NCBI GenBank assembly: GCA_963969595.1
Contig: OZ018417.1
Location: forward strand, 14,510,501 to 14,574,500
DNA: 64,000 bases
Source: Neckera pumila
Taxonomy: Eukaryota > Streptophyta > Bryopsida > Hypnales > Neckeraceae
Direction of reading: 5' to 3'
Shown here: one piece after another, positions 1 to 10,736 of the stretch
Numbering within the stretch: position 1 is the first letter of the stretch
How the letters are laid out: each line of letters starts with the position of its first letter
Program-made: the position numbers and the translations under genes
The notes under the pieces: model-generated
The model's database searches: none
Told to the model about the DNA's origin: nothing
What the model saw: the letters and a program-made list of their open reading frames with translations, nothing else

Positions 1-430
1 AACAACAAAAACATGAAAAGGAGATGAAAACGAAGAAGCCTGGAACCAGTTTCTTCTTCAACTCCCCGAACTCCAGTACTGTGTGTGTATCAGTATCCCT
101 CGCCATGGCGAACAGCTGCAAGACACTACTACTACTAGGACCGAGCCTTCTCACCACTATGATACAGTATAAAAAAACTTCTATACAATGCATTTAAAAA
201 AAGGGGGGCATCACGTTGCAGTTCGCCATGACATTTATTTTGCTCAGAAGAAGAAAGTAAATTCTGGCAGCTGGTGAGTTTAATTTTCCATCATGAACTG
301 TTAAATGCGTGATAAAATGCTGCTCCATTTTAAGGACTAAGGAGTGTCTGACTTCTGAGGGTGTGCTCTGATGAGGTGCACTACTACACTGAGTACTATA
401 AGGAGTAACAGGCTCTGAAATTGCACAGGA

Positions 431-539
431 TCTAAAATTGCTCATCCTATTCAAATGTACACTGCTTGTACATGTAACTACTTCATAGCCTTCAGCGATG
501 TACAAACAATGTACATTTTAGGGGGTGGGCGATTTTAGA
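431..539. mobile_element. Short inverted-repeat MITE (uninterrupted copy)
   Basis: The two ends are imperfect inverted repeats of about 33 bp: the left end begins TCTAAAATTGCTCATCC, and the right end read in reverse begins TCTAAAATCGCCCACCC. Both lead into AAATGTACA at the inner edge. It carries no coding capacity. A second copy at 22443-23054 shares both ends but is split by a Helitron-like insertion, so this copy shows the unfilled state. The superfamily is not determined because no clear target duplication is visible. Confidence 0.6.
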
Positions 540-726
540 GCCCTATGCCACTTCAACTTCAAAATTTCATAACTATTTCCAGAAAGCTCCAAAAAATATG
601 AAACGACTTGGGTTAGATGCCAATTCCTCTTCTCTTTTAAGGGAAATTTACTGAAAAGTATTTTGAGACATTTCACCTCCCCAAAATTCAGTTTCAGCTC
701 TTAGGTGGGCGATTTTTGAACATGTT

Positions 727-988
727 ACCTTAGTGAAATGAGGTTGCCCCTCACTAATTTCTTGACATTTTGACACTACCTCGTATAAATATTCATTGTT
801 ATTGTACAAGGATGCAAGAAGTTTCATCAACTTAGAACTATATATGTGACATGGGTTGGTGCACTAGTTCAAGGTGTGGTTCAGAGAGTCACATGTGCCT
901 CCACGTGGACCAGCGGTGAGTTATGAGTTAACTTTTTTTGAAGATGGCAACCTAATTGATAAGGGAATCTAATTTCACTATTTTACGT
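727..988. mobile_element. Diverged MITE related to 6274-6591
   Basis: The left end (TAGTGAAATGAGGTTGCCCC followed by TCACTAATTTCTTGACA) matches the reverse complement of one end of the element at 6274-6591. The right part (GGCAACCTAAT and later TTTCACTATTTTACGTAG) matches the other end in diverged form. It is non-coding and the limits are approximate. The flanks 540-726 and 989-1413 are AT-rich with nothing I recognise. Confidence 0.4.
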
Positions 989-1413
989 AGTAATTGCCAG
1001 AATTATGATTGGTCATAGTAGCGGGCCTATGGAACTCTAGTGCACATGAACTGTATATGCTCTACTCACTTACAATTACAAGACCCCATTCAAGCTCTTC
1101 AGAGCAACTTGAATTAGTCGAGTGATTAGAAATTTTCTAAGTATCAATTTTGGAATATTGTGAGATACAATGTTCTCAACATTGACCTATATACTGTAGT
1201 AAGTGCTGAATGCCTAGAATGTTAATTTTGCTAAATTGGCAAATTCCACTGCTTGGCATTTTCCAGTACACTTGGTCTGAACCATAAATCTTGACTTGTC
1301 CTTGTTTCATTAGCTTTGTACATGAATGTCACAGTTTTTGGCAGGAGCTCGGAATCATGTCAATTTAATGAAATTGAGATTAAGCACAATGATTTGCCTG
1401 TGTCGAAATAAGG

Positions 1414-1814
1414 TAGGATGCTCTAAAAGCGACCATTTAAGGGTTGGTTTGCCTTTTTCTTAGGTTTTCATGAATGGAAATATTTCACTCATTTTTCAGA
1501 GAAAGAAAAATGGATGAAGAACGTAACACAAGTGGTTTCATATTTTTTGAAGCATTTTTGAATTAGTTATGAATTTCCTAAGATTTATGCTGTAGGTACC
1601 TATTTGTGACCCTAGGTCTCCCAAAATGCGTCCACTTACTACTTCTAAAGTGATTTGAGGAAATCAAGGCCAATGACTGGCTCTTGCAGTAAAGAATATT
1701 TTTTTTTGGATTCAATCAATGACTAAAGTGGTCCATTTAAAGACCAACTCATATCTATTCAATACCATTTTATAGGGTTGATTTGAAGAAGCCGGTTGCT
1801 TTTAGAGCATACTA
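1414..1814. mobile_element. TIR element, ends GTAG.ATGCTCTAAAAGC
   Basis: Inverted ends: the left reads GTAGGATGCTCTAAAAGCGACC, with a near-identical copy (GTAGTATGCTCTAAAAGCAACC) in reverse complement at the right. The interior, about 360 bp, is AT-rich and non-coding. The target duplication is unclear, so the superfamily is not assigned. Confidence 0.5.
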
Positions 1815-1819
1815 CTTTA

Positions 1820-2541
1820 GGGTGATTGCAAGAAACACTTCACGTTTTTGGCTCAAAACGTAGTTTTTGGCCATAGGACTGGCAGTACTATGTAGTACTA
1901 TGTTTTTGTAGCACCCCTACAGATCTCAACCGTTAATTCAGTAGTATGTAGTACTATGCAGTACTATAGACTGCTGTGAAGTACTACAGAAGCCACTGGG
2001 AGTAGAAAATAGCAGAAAAAGGGTTTGTGCACCTTTTTATTTTTAATAATTCCAAAAAAATTCAAAAAATAAAAACAAAAAAATCCATTTTGCTAGAGAA
2101 GATTGCGCTCACATTGCACCAAAAAATTAATGTAGGAAATTTTTTCCCTCTTTGTAACCTTCACACAAAGGAAGGTCACTTTGACCCCATGTGGACAATT
2201 GACATGTTTTCATTTTTATAAAAATTCATTGTCAATCTTTGTAATGTTAGTAGACCTCCAGTATGTCCAATTTGTAGCTTCAAATTTGCATTTTTGGGTC
2301 AAAATAGGACTAAAACCCCCCAAAATAGCCAAAGTAGACATCCAATCAGGGGCAATTTAAAAACAATAAACTAATTTTTTTTTTTTAATTTAAAAATTCT
2401 TCAATGTCTGCAACTATCATATGTATCTTCCTTCCAAATTTCATGCCAAATGGACAAGCAATGCAAAAGTTATGAGCAAAAAACCATCCGTCCGAGGGCA
2501 AGGGGACAAAAAATAGGACAAGCGTTTCTTGTAATCACCCC
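1820..2541. mobile_element. Non-autonomous PIF/Harbinger-like element
   Basis: A 722-bp unit with terminal inverted repeats GGGTGATTGCAAGAAACACTT (left) and the reverse complement of AAGCGTTTCTTGTAATCACCCC (right). It is flanked by TTA on both sides (1817-1819 and 2542-2544). A TTA duplication with a G-rich terminus is typical of PIF/Harbinger and Tourist-like elements. The interior holds short CAGTACTATGTAGTACTATG repeats near 1887-1970 but no transposase-like reading frame. Confidence 0.65.
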
Positions 2542-3002
2542 TTAATAGTATGATGTTTCTAACAATTGAACTGATGATGATTGGATTGTTCACGTGGAGG
2601 TAAGTTACATCAATTGATTGCAGTGATCCATAACTAATTTAAAGAATTTAGTGCAATATGCTACCTTCAAGAAAATCATGCATCAATTTTGGCTACCTTG
2701 AGAGTGAGTGGCATTAAATAAAAATAGAAAAAAAAAAAGATTTTGCAAGTTGTAAAGGATGATTGGGAGTACTATATTTCAAAACTAACTAAATAGATGC
2801 TAATTCCAATGTAGAGGAAGTTGCAAATTGGCTATCAAATTCTGTTGGTTGTTGCCGTCTTGGCTAAAATCTAATTTTTTGCAAGGATTTTCTCCAATGT
2901 ACATCATACTACTAAAATCACAACGACCTCTATAATATCACAATTCAATTTTGAATAATATTATAGAAATTCAATTGCTTTTGTAATAGCCATAGGATGC
3001 TT

Positions 3003-3475
3003 TCCCCTATATATATATATTAAGTATTCTGTTTGTGAAATATTTGAAAATCAAATGGATACTTCTAAAAAAATTTCAAAGAAACTTTTTAGACAACAAA
3101 ACTATAGATAAATCCCTTGTCTTTTTAAAATGTGATACTAAAGAATAAGGAAGCACCAACCGCTAGCGTTGTTCTACATATTCAAATGTGAAGATTCTAC
3201 TTACATTGATCACTTGATTAGTTTATTATCTTATTGCAGTTAACTTATTGCAATGTTTTCATCTTTGCAAAGGTTATTTTGTAAAAATTATAATATGAAG
3301 ATTTTCTTTAATTACTCTATATTGCACTATATAAAGTTTTTCAAAGAATATTGTATGAGGATGTCAATATTTTCATTTAAAGATTATACATACTTTGTTT
3401 ATCTACATTCTGTCACATGAAAAATTGATGAAGGTAACATATTTAATGCGTAGCAAAGCAAGCACCAATCGCTAG
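3003..3475 (+). mobile_element. Helitron-like element, family B copy 1
   Basis: About 470 bp, closely similar over its length to 29626-30090. It starts near TCCCCTATATATATATATTA and ends ...AAGCACCAATCGCTAG followed by T. A TC start with a TATA-rich head, a CTAG end and a following T are standard for plant Helitrons. The 5' boundary is uncertain because the preceding base is T, not A. It has no Rep/helicase coding and so is non-autonomous. Confidence 0.5.
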
Positions 3476-3496
3476 TTTAGCTACTAAAAATTTTAA

Positions 3497-4416
3497 CCTC
3501 TAAAGGACCAAGTGTCCGTTCAACGAACAAATGGGATTTCGGGCAGGTACCTACAGGCTGAATTTTTGTCGTGATTTTTTGAATTTTTCTTAAAGATAGA
3601 AAAATCAATAAGCTTCCTGGGAATATAATTTCTTTTTCAATCGATGCCCGGGAACAAAAGTTATGCCCAAATAAGCTCAAAACAGGAGAATGAGCAGCAA
3701 AACAATTTTGCAAAAATTTAATTTTTTTTTTTAATTTTTTTCCCTCATAGATTATATTTTTGCCTATCTGGGAAGCTTTGATTCATTTCATTTGCATTTT
3801 TTATGAGAAAGTTATGGACAATCTTGTTTTTCGGGCAATTAGAGCATCTTCTTGAAAAAAATAACTTGTAGGATTCATTTTGGAATGCATTTTTTGCAAT
3901 TTTTCAAAAAAAAAAGTTCCACATGGTTTAGTTTTCTTGCTAGAACGATCTCACCATTGGGATTAGTGCATTAATTCCATCTAAAAGATATTAATATTTT
4001 AGATTTTTCTTCTATCTTATACCTAGTTCTACTTAACAATTTTTTTAAGAATGAATATTAAGTTTTTTGGAATTTCTTTTTTTTTCCTAGACTCTCAACT
4101 CAATTCTCCACTTTAAAGATTTAAAGCTCAAAACTCTGTAGTGCAAAAAATTTAAGTTAAAAATGTTCAAAGTCAAAAAATCTAGTCCCGCAATGTGCTG
4201 AAAATCTTGTTTTTTTCACTTTGAACGCATATATCTTGCAATCTGTGCGGTCAAAAATTCTGAAATTTTTTCCACACATCGTCATACTAGTTAGGTATAA
4301 GATCTTATGGTTGGATGTGCAAAAAAAAACAATTTTCAGATTTTTTTTACTCTTTGCTCTAGAAATGGCAGTTTTGAGAGTTCTTTGGCAAAAAAAAGGC
4401 CCTGGTCCTTTAGGGG
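3497..4416. mobile_element. TTAA-flanked piggyBac-like non-autonomous element
   Basis: The 920-bp unit is flanked by TTAA at 3493-3496 and 4417-4420. The ends are inverted repeats: CCTCTAAAGGACCAAG at the left, and CCCCTAAAGGACCAGG as the reverse complement of the right. A TTAA duplication with ends starting CCY is the piggyBac signature. No transposase is present. Diverged relatives lie at 26747-27528, 30340-30870 and 32590-32867. The short reading frame near the right end is not conserved between copies. Confidence 0.65.
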
Positions 4417-4808
4417 TTAAATAGCACTAGAGCAAATTTTAGCCAATTCCGTGAACACTAGTTGACTGTAAGGTAACTACACCTAAAATCTCACAGTCCT
4501 TAAAAGCACACATCAGATATTCTTGTCTAAAATGTACTCCCACTATTCATATGACTCTATAATCGCTTTTAGATGCACCTATTTTCAGCACTTTGAAAAT
4601 TCGTAGTTTATTCACAGGGTGTCCAAAAAATGCATTCTAAGAGAATCTAGAATCCTGTTTTGACTACCAATGAGACCCCACAATTTATTTTTCAATATAA
4701 TAGTGAAAACCATGCTGAATTGCTTAACTGTGCGATTTAAGGTGCAGTTACCTTATAACAAAGATTGGAGGATGTTTCTGAATGTACGTCATTGTACCAC
4801 ATCATTCT

Positions 4809-4986
4809 CTTTATTTCTTTTTTTTGGACACAAATGAAACAGGATTTCATTGCAAAAATAAAAGATCCAGCCACAAGACTCAACTGATGACGGACAGAGA
4901 CTCAAGTGTAAGCGCTTGGAGTGACCATGGGCTTCTCACGGCAGGCCGGAAGCAGTGATGACGCCGTGCCTTCGTCGTGCAGAAGT
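4809..4986 (-). mobile_element. Short retroposon (SINE or 5'-truncated LINE), copy 1
   Basis: The segment is bounded by a 15-bp direct repeat with one mismatch (GTACCACATCATTCT at 4794-4808, GTACCACGTCATTCT at 4987-5001), the expected target-site duplication. Read on the minus strand it ends ...CATTTGTGTCCAAAAAAAA, an A-rich tail. The 3' part resembles the copy at 6015-6224. The 178-bp insert has no internal gene. Confidence 0.65.
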
Positions 4987-5064
4987 GTACCACGTCATTC
5001 TGAACTCTTGCAGCAAATCATTTCGGAAGAGATATAAAACTTTCTAGTGTGGACGGACTCTTGA

Positions 5065-5701
5065 CCCCTAAATGCTCGAGGCATCAAAATCTGGTGTTTG
5101 CAAAACTTGGAAGTTAAATGAAACCTCACCAAATTGCTATTTTTAGTAGTTTATATTTTTAGAAAGTTCTTCTTGAAGTCTAGTTGTAGCACCAAAAATC
5201 CGATCTTGAAAATAAAAGATGGTGATATTTCTATTCAAGTTTTTGTACAAGGGTACCCAGTGCAATCTTGACTTCCCGTAGTGTTGAGAGCTCTTGGAAA
5301 TGAGGCACAAATACACTAGATCTTGGAGAAAAAATTACATTCAAAATTCATTTAAAAAAATTGTAGAGTAGATTTTAAGAAGCCATAAATTGATCAGGGT
5401 TATACAAGTTAGGCCCTTTAACCTCATATTTTTTTGCTCACCAACTTTTTAGACTTGATTTGTGTTAAGAAGATTGAAAGATTTTTGCAGTTTTAGCACC
5501 CTCATGGTCAAACATTATAACCTTTCGCTCCATAAGTGATATTGTTGTGTTTTCTTTTCCTATGAGATCTCTAACATATCTAGTTTGAATTTGTATGGTT
5601 ACAACTCAAAAAAAATTGATACAACTTATCAAAATGTTGGCATTTTGTTCAATTTAGAGCAAATTCTAGGAAGCCCAAAACAGGCCTTGGGCATTTAGGG
5701 G
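5065..5701. mobile_element. TTAA-type piggyBac-like element, second family
   Basis: Terminal inverted repeats are CCCCTAAATGCTCGAGGC (left) and CCCCTAAATGCCCAAGGC (reverse complement of the right end). The flanks are TTGA (5061-5064, one base off TTAA) and TTAA (5702-5705). The 637-bp interior is AT-rich and non-coding. The end sequence is related to, but distinct from, that of the element at 3497-4416. Confidence 0.6.
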
Positions 5702-5742
5702 TTAATTAACTTGGCCGGCAGATAACATAACATTATTAACCT

Positions 5743-5863
5743 TCAGCGGGGGGGTCCCTTTTGCTCCCCCCATATCAGGACCCCCCCATTCGCTGATGTA
5801 GTCTTGTCAGAGGCCCAAACCAATGGCGTGTACTCAAATATAACTAAAATCCCCCCCCCCCCC
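5743..5863. other. G/C-run hairpin and poly-C tract
   Basis: An inverted repeat runs from TCAGCG at 5743 to CGCTGA ending at 5796, with a seven-G run and GGTCC facing GGACC and a seven-C run. It is followed by a run of 13 C at 5851-5863. A related but degraded CCCCCCATTC...TGTAGTCT segment occurs at about 45663-45722, so this is probably part of a dispersed repeat. The function is unknown. Confidence 0.45.
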
Positions 5864-6014
5864 TCAGGCATCCATGGGGGGATTATATCTCATGTCAGAG
5901 GAAATGAAGTCGCTCTATTAACAATGTTATAGACAAAATATAAATTACAAGTTACACCCCAAGGCAGGACTAGTAACTTTCTTACCTCAGTGTCCTTCTG
6001 TAGCTTCAATAACA

Positions 6015-6224
6015 GTTTATTTTTTTATTTTTTTGGCACAAATGAAACGGAATTTCATTGCAAAGAGAAAAATACATACTGGCCAGTCACAAGTGGCCTG
6101 GCAGGGAGAAAACTCAACCCAAACCAACCTAACGCTAAGACCCGACAAGACTCAGGACAAAAATCACCTGCAAGCAAGGCACGGCAAGGGATCGTGAGGC
6201 TCCCCGCGGCCTGCCATCGCTAGG
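6015..6224 (-). mobile_element. Short retroposon (SINE or 5'-truncated LINE), copy 2
   Basis: A 210-bp insert sits between perfect 10-bp direct repeats TTCAATAACA (6005-6014 and 6225-6234). On the minus strand it ends in ATTCCGTTTCATTTGTGCC followed by an A-rich tail, as a target-primed reverse-transcription product would. Its 3' end resembles the copy at 4809-4986, while the GC-richer 5' half differs. Confidence 0.7.
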
Positions 6225-6273
6225 TTCAATAACAATTTTCAATTATAGCTACTGGATAAGTCTTGTACAGTAT

Positions 6274-6591
6274 ACAAAATAGTGAAATTAGGTTGCCTTG
6301 TCCATTAGGTTGTCTTACCTCATTAACTAAATGCTTGTCCACGTGGAGGTGCATACAATCACTAGTAGAAAGCTCATTTTTTCTGTTGTTTTGGTCGCGT
6401 TGATCCGGTCAATTTTTGACAAAAATCTATTGATTTAATTTGTTAACTCTCTGAAATGGGCCTTGAACTACCAGTAGTGAACTATTCTATGGCATACACA
6501 TGGCTCTGGACATTGTACAATAGTAGTGTAAATTTGTATAGTGTGGATTGTCAAGAAATTAGTGTGGGGCAACCTAATTTCACTATTTTGT
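6274..6591. mobile_element. MITE with 24-bp perfect terminal inverted repeats
   Basis: The left end starts ACAAAATAGTGAAATTAGG and continues TTGCC; the right end is its exact reverse complement over 24 bases. The element is 318 bp and has no coding. A diverged relative is at 727-988. Outside the repeat TAT/TAC is shared, hinting at a TA target, but this is not decisive. Confidence 0.65.
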
Positions 6592-9398
6592 GTAGGGCAA
6601 ATCTATAATAGTAAAAATCTGGGAAGTTCAGAGGTACTTAAGAAGATGACCAATCAACCCTTTGGATGACAGTAACAATCTCTTTAGGGATTTATTTGTT
6701 TACAAAGAAAACAACTTCTTCTAGAGAGAAATCCATTCAAGGGTGAAGTTTTAGTGATATACGCCCGAAGGCAGCTTACATGCCCAAGGGCAATACCCGC
6801 CAAGGCGGGGAACAAGGAAGAATGAGCCGGATATCAAAGATTGGGCAATAGAGGAACAACTTCTTCTAGACCCTTTTGACTGTGCTCTCATGGTCATTAT
6901 CATTACAATAATACGTGTTCAATTTTAGAGCACCAAAATTGTGCCATTCAACATAATATTGAGTAGCATGCATTGTACTGCATTGTACTACCTTGGTTCT
7001 ACAATAGATGGTGTAGAGTCTTTTACACCTAGTAGTACTTCATCAGCAATTAAGTGAATAGGTGGAGATCAATGTGATGAGTAGGGTGGATGACGGGGTA
7101 TGAAGCCTACTAAATGTTATGAAGTATCCAAATTAAAGCAATAGGACTGGTGTAGATTAGAAGTTTTAGTGAAGCAACTGAAACTATGAGTTTGGTTGGA
7201 TTAGAATAAATTTGATGAAGGATCCGTATGGATAAGACACATCACTCTTGAAAAGTCACCTCAACACCGGATTGACAATCTAACTAAAGGTGGGTACCTT
7301 ACAAAGCATCCCTTGTCTAAGATTACCATCATCACTCAAAGAACATCTCCAAAGTTAGTATGTACCTCTGAGTGAAACTTAGAACCTCTATTGAAAAAAC
7401 TTTGACCCTTCATAACTTTCGGTTCTAATCCAAAATGACTCTAAAGTATAACATCAATTTCAATAAATTGATTGCACTCCAATACTTTGACACTTCTTAA
7501 AATAGGCTCTATGTTATAAAATGGAAATCTATATAGGGCCTAGATTTATTACCTCATTTTTACACATATATTATAGTGCCACTTCAACAAAGTTGACATT
7601 GCATATTCTCTATAATGTATCATTTATAAGGTGACCAATGTATGCCTTCTTTTTATAACTTATGGTAGCTCCCACAATGAACTTGAGGTATTTATATCAC
7701 TTGAGTTATTTGTTTTCTTTCCATGATAGGAAGAATCATAGTTAGGAGGAGGAAGTTCACCAAAGTGGTTGGACCCGTGACCAGCATAATTATGTAACAA
7801 CTCAAAGTTGCTTCATCGAACTTACGAAATATTCTTCTCCACTCAAGATGTAAAGACAAAAGTTCAGCAAGTTCATCTGAACCCACTAGTATGACTCTTC
7901 TAATATTGAATTGCTATTATACACTTCTTTCCCAATTCGGAGCATTTCCACCCTTTCATGGCAAAAGTGTCTCACCAAATGACTTTCATAGGCGCAACCA
8001 TCTTTCTAGGCTCCAATTGCAAACTAGTTCCTCCTTGGTTTTGCCATATTTTTGTACAATATTTGGATATTCACTATTGCTTTGCACTTTCATTAGTGGG
8101 AGGAAACTATAGCAAGAACATAGTCAAATAAGTGAATGATGTGAAGAGTTATAAGGGCTAGGTACAATGGCATTTTGAGCGTTTATTTGGCTCCTAGTGT
8201 GAAATAGTAGAAATGCTCTCATAACCAACAAAATTCAAAGATGTTGTCAGTAGTACTCCCTCTATTTTTAAATAACAATGCAATGTTTCCTTTGAGAAAC
8301 ACAAAAGAAACATTGGTAAGTATCAAAAGCATAGGAACTATATGTCAATAAAGACAAAAAATAAGCATTACAAAAAAAAGCTTTTTAGAGGGTTGCTCCA
8401 CAGCCTCTGAGGACCCTACAAAACGTGGGGTTTTGGGCCAAAAAATTAATTTTTTCTCTATTTCCCCTGTTAGAACTTGCAATGTCGGATGTTTGGCAAT
8501 GCTCTAAAAATCAATTTTAAAGAGTTAAAAAAATCAATGTTAAGGTACTCTAATGCACCTTAACCCTGATTTTTAATTAACTTAAGTTAGGATCAAAAAA
8601 ATTAAGCCAAATGAAGTGGCTTTTGAAGCTAGTCAATTTCTTAATTTTTTGGTGAATTCATTTTTGGTGACTTAATTTGACTTCACTTGTTCACTTTGCA
8701 AATTGAACAATTGCAGTCAAATTAAGGCACTTGCTTAGTTTAGTGTGTTACAACATGTGGAGAAAAGTTCTTTATAATAGTGGAGTAGGAGTAGGAGAGA
8801 CAAAGCATGTGGGATATGTGAATTAGGAAGAAAAGGAGCTTGGTCGTTCATTTTAAAGTAGAATCCAGAAATGATGTAAAAATTGAAATTTCAGACCACA
8901 ATTAGGCATCGTAGACAAACTTTTTTGAAAAAAACTTTGAACTAAAAAAATGGGGGAATTATGCTACCTTTCATTTCCAAAAATCTGTTTGAGATTTTGA
9001 GCTTCCACCTAAGAGTTATGGACAAATTTGAAAGAGGACTTGAAAGGGACATTTTTTTGGACATTTATAAGCACCCTCTTTCAAATTTGTTCATAACTTT
9101 TGTTAGCGGGGTTTCACCGTTGAAAGTCCAAAAGGGGTGGGGTACTGGGGTCTAGAGGTGTGCGCAAAATTTAGAAAGGATTGACCATACAAATCCAGAG
9201 ATTATAATGGTCAAAAGTGTATGGGAAAATGGTCAGCAATATAATTTTGAGGGAGGTTTTGCACTTTGGAATGACACCCAGGCCAAAGGAAGGGGTTTCT
9301 GTCTCTGAACTTTTGGCAGAGGACGGGGTCAACAACCATCTTACCGCCTGCCAAATTTCAGGACTACATGATACCTGAAGCATTTAAGGTAGAAGCAC
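6592..9398. other. AT-rich intergenic DNA, no gene seen
   Basis: There is no convincing gene. The segment 7285-7420 (TCTAAGATTACCATCATCACTC ... CTTCATAACTTTCG) is a diverged copy of the monomer of the 38780-39600 array. The part around 7940-8110 resembles 23100-23250 (shared TTTCTAGGCTCC and a following block), so both are probably relics of one old repeat. The short open frames here have no recognisable domain. Confidence 0.4.
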
Positions 9399-9593
9399 CC
9401 AATGGCGCCCCTGTACCTAATGGCGTCCTTTCTAGGAAGGGGCGTCATTTCAGAGCCTAAATGTAGACAGTCCAAGCATAGCTTATTATTTGTTGATCAA
9501 ACTGGTAAGCCATGTATGGTCCCTCTAGATTTGCATTCTAGAATGACGCCCCTTCCTAGAAAGGAAGGCCATTGGGTACAAGGTCGCCATTGG
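9399..9593. mobile_element. Fold-back (hairpin) element
   Basis: Two arms of about 57 bp are near-perfect reverse complements. The left arm starts CCAATGGCGCCCCTGTACC and contains TTTCTAGGAAGGGGCGTCAT; the right arm ends GGTCGCCATTGG. The spacer is about 80 bp. The whole unit could form a long hairpin RNA or cruciform. It is non-coding, with no clear target duplication. Confidence 0.6.
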
Positions 9594-9607
9594 ATGCCTC
9601 TACTTTA

Positions 9608-9971
9608 GAGCATCCCCAGCCGTCTTGTAAATCAGATGACGTGTTGCCACCAACTTGCAAAATTGCCCCACCCATCTTGCATAATGGATGAACTTATGAA
9701 GAGGCCGAGCCAAAAGCCTCTGGTGGCTTGTAAAACTAGGCTCTCTTGCAAGCCAAAGGAAAGTTTGCAAACCGGCTTGCAAACCGCATGAGACAAGCAC
9801 CTTTTGCACTTTTCCAAATACGGACTTGATCCGGGAATGTGGACATAGTTGATTGGGTGGCGATGGCCTCTTAACAAGCTATGGGTGGGGCAACCCTTGT
9901 TCCCTGGCTTGCAAACTGGATTGACAAGCTGTTAAATTGGCTTGCATTTTCCAAGCCGGGTGGGGATGCTT
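9608..9971. mobile_element. PIF/Harbinger-like MITE with TTA duplication
   Basis: The ends are inverted: GAGCATCCCCAGCC at the left, and the reverse complement of GGGTGGGGATGCTT at the right. TTA lies on both sides (9605-9607 and 9972-9974). The interior has repeated CTTGCAA/TTGCAAG-like words and no gene. The right-hand TTA is also the left flank of the next MITE. Confidence 0.6.
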
Positions 9972-9974
9972 TTA

Positions 9975-10188
9975 GGGCCAGTTTCCATGGAGGCCAGAAC
10001 TAGAGGAGGGGTCCAGGCTAACCAAGGCAACTGGAGGGAAAATTTTGAGAAATGTTCACCCGGCATACAATTAGAAGAAGACCTCCGGTCAATGCTCCGA
10101 TCCATCCAGCATTGTTTCCGCCTTTTGCAACGCTAGAGGCCTGGAAGTCCAGTTCTGGACCCCTCTAGGCCCTCATGGAAACGAGCTC
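9975..10188. mobile_element. Second PIF/Harbinger-like MITE, abutting the first
   Basis: Inverted ends are GGGCCAGTTTCCATGGAGGCC (left) and GAGCTCGTTTCCATGAGGGCC (reverse complement of the right). They are followed inward by further inverted words (CCAGAACTAGAGGAGGGGTCC against GTCCAGTTCTGGACCCCTC). TTA flanks it at 9972-9974 and 10189-10191. The element is 214 bp and non-coding. Confidence 0.6.
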
Positions 10189-10191
10189 TTA

Positions 10192-10736
10192 AGGTCCCGG
10201 CGCAGCCAACCGGCAAGCAAGTGACAGATCGCCCAACCCCCCAGTAGCGTACACGAGCCCCTGATGCCAAACTCTCCCCTCCCGCGTTGAGGGAAGCAAT
10301 CAACATAGCCAGCCTGCTGGAATTTGGCGTAGGAGGCCCACAGAACACTCAACAACGAAACGTGGATTCATTCTCTTCCGCACAACACTGTGCAAGCAGC
10401 TCAGAAGACAATCAGATCTGAATCGAAGGGCAATAAGCTGCAAGAAGTGAAACTTAAGGGGACTCCCGAAGCTCCAACAAGTTGAGTGCACCTTCTTCCC
10501 GGCTAGCTTTCAAGGAACAAGATGCATCAGTTGCAAGAGTAGTATCTCCTCCCACTTCGATCACCAGCCCCGGCCCCCTTTAATTCCTACCGTTTTCCCC
10601 CTTCTCATACAAATTCCTGCGACCGAGTTACGAGCTCTGCGGCCGGCCGAATCTACGTACAGCTCGCGATCACCAGCTGGTGTCGAAGGAGATTAAATCT
10701 TCCGTTCAAGCACCATTACATTGACACAACACATTT
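10192..10736. other. GC-richer stretch, no assigned gene
   Basis: The base composition is closer to that of the exons than to the repeats (for example CCCCGGCCCCCTTT near 10570). It could be 3' flank or downstream exon sequence of the unrecognised minus-strand segment at 10737-11464, or an old gene remnant. No domain or full open frame supports a call. Confidence 0.25.

Noticed and set aside
1..106. Minus-strand ATG at 106 opening a frame that runs off the left edge
   Set aside because: Only 35 codons are visible, with a low-complexity hydrophobic end and no domain. It may be a first exon but cannot be supported from this window.
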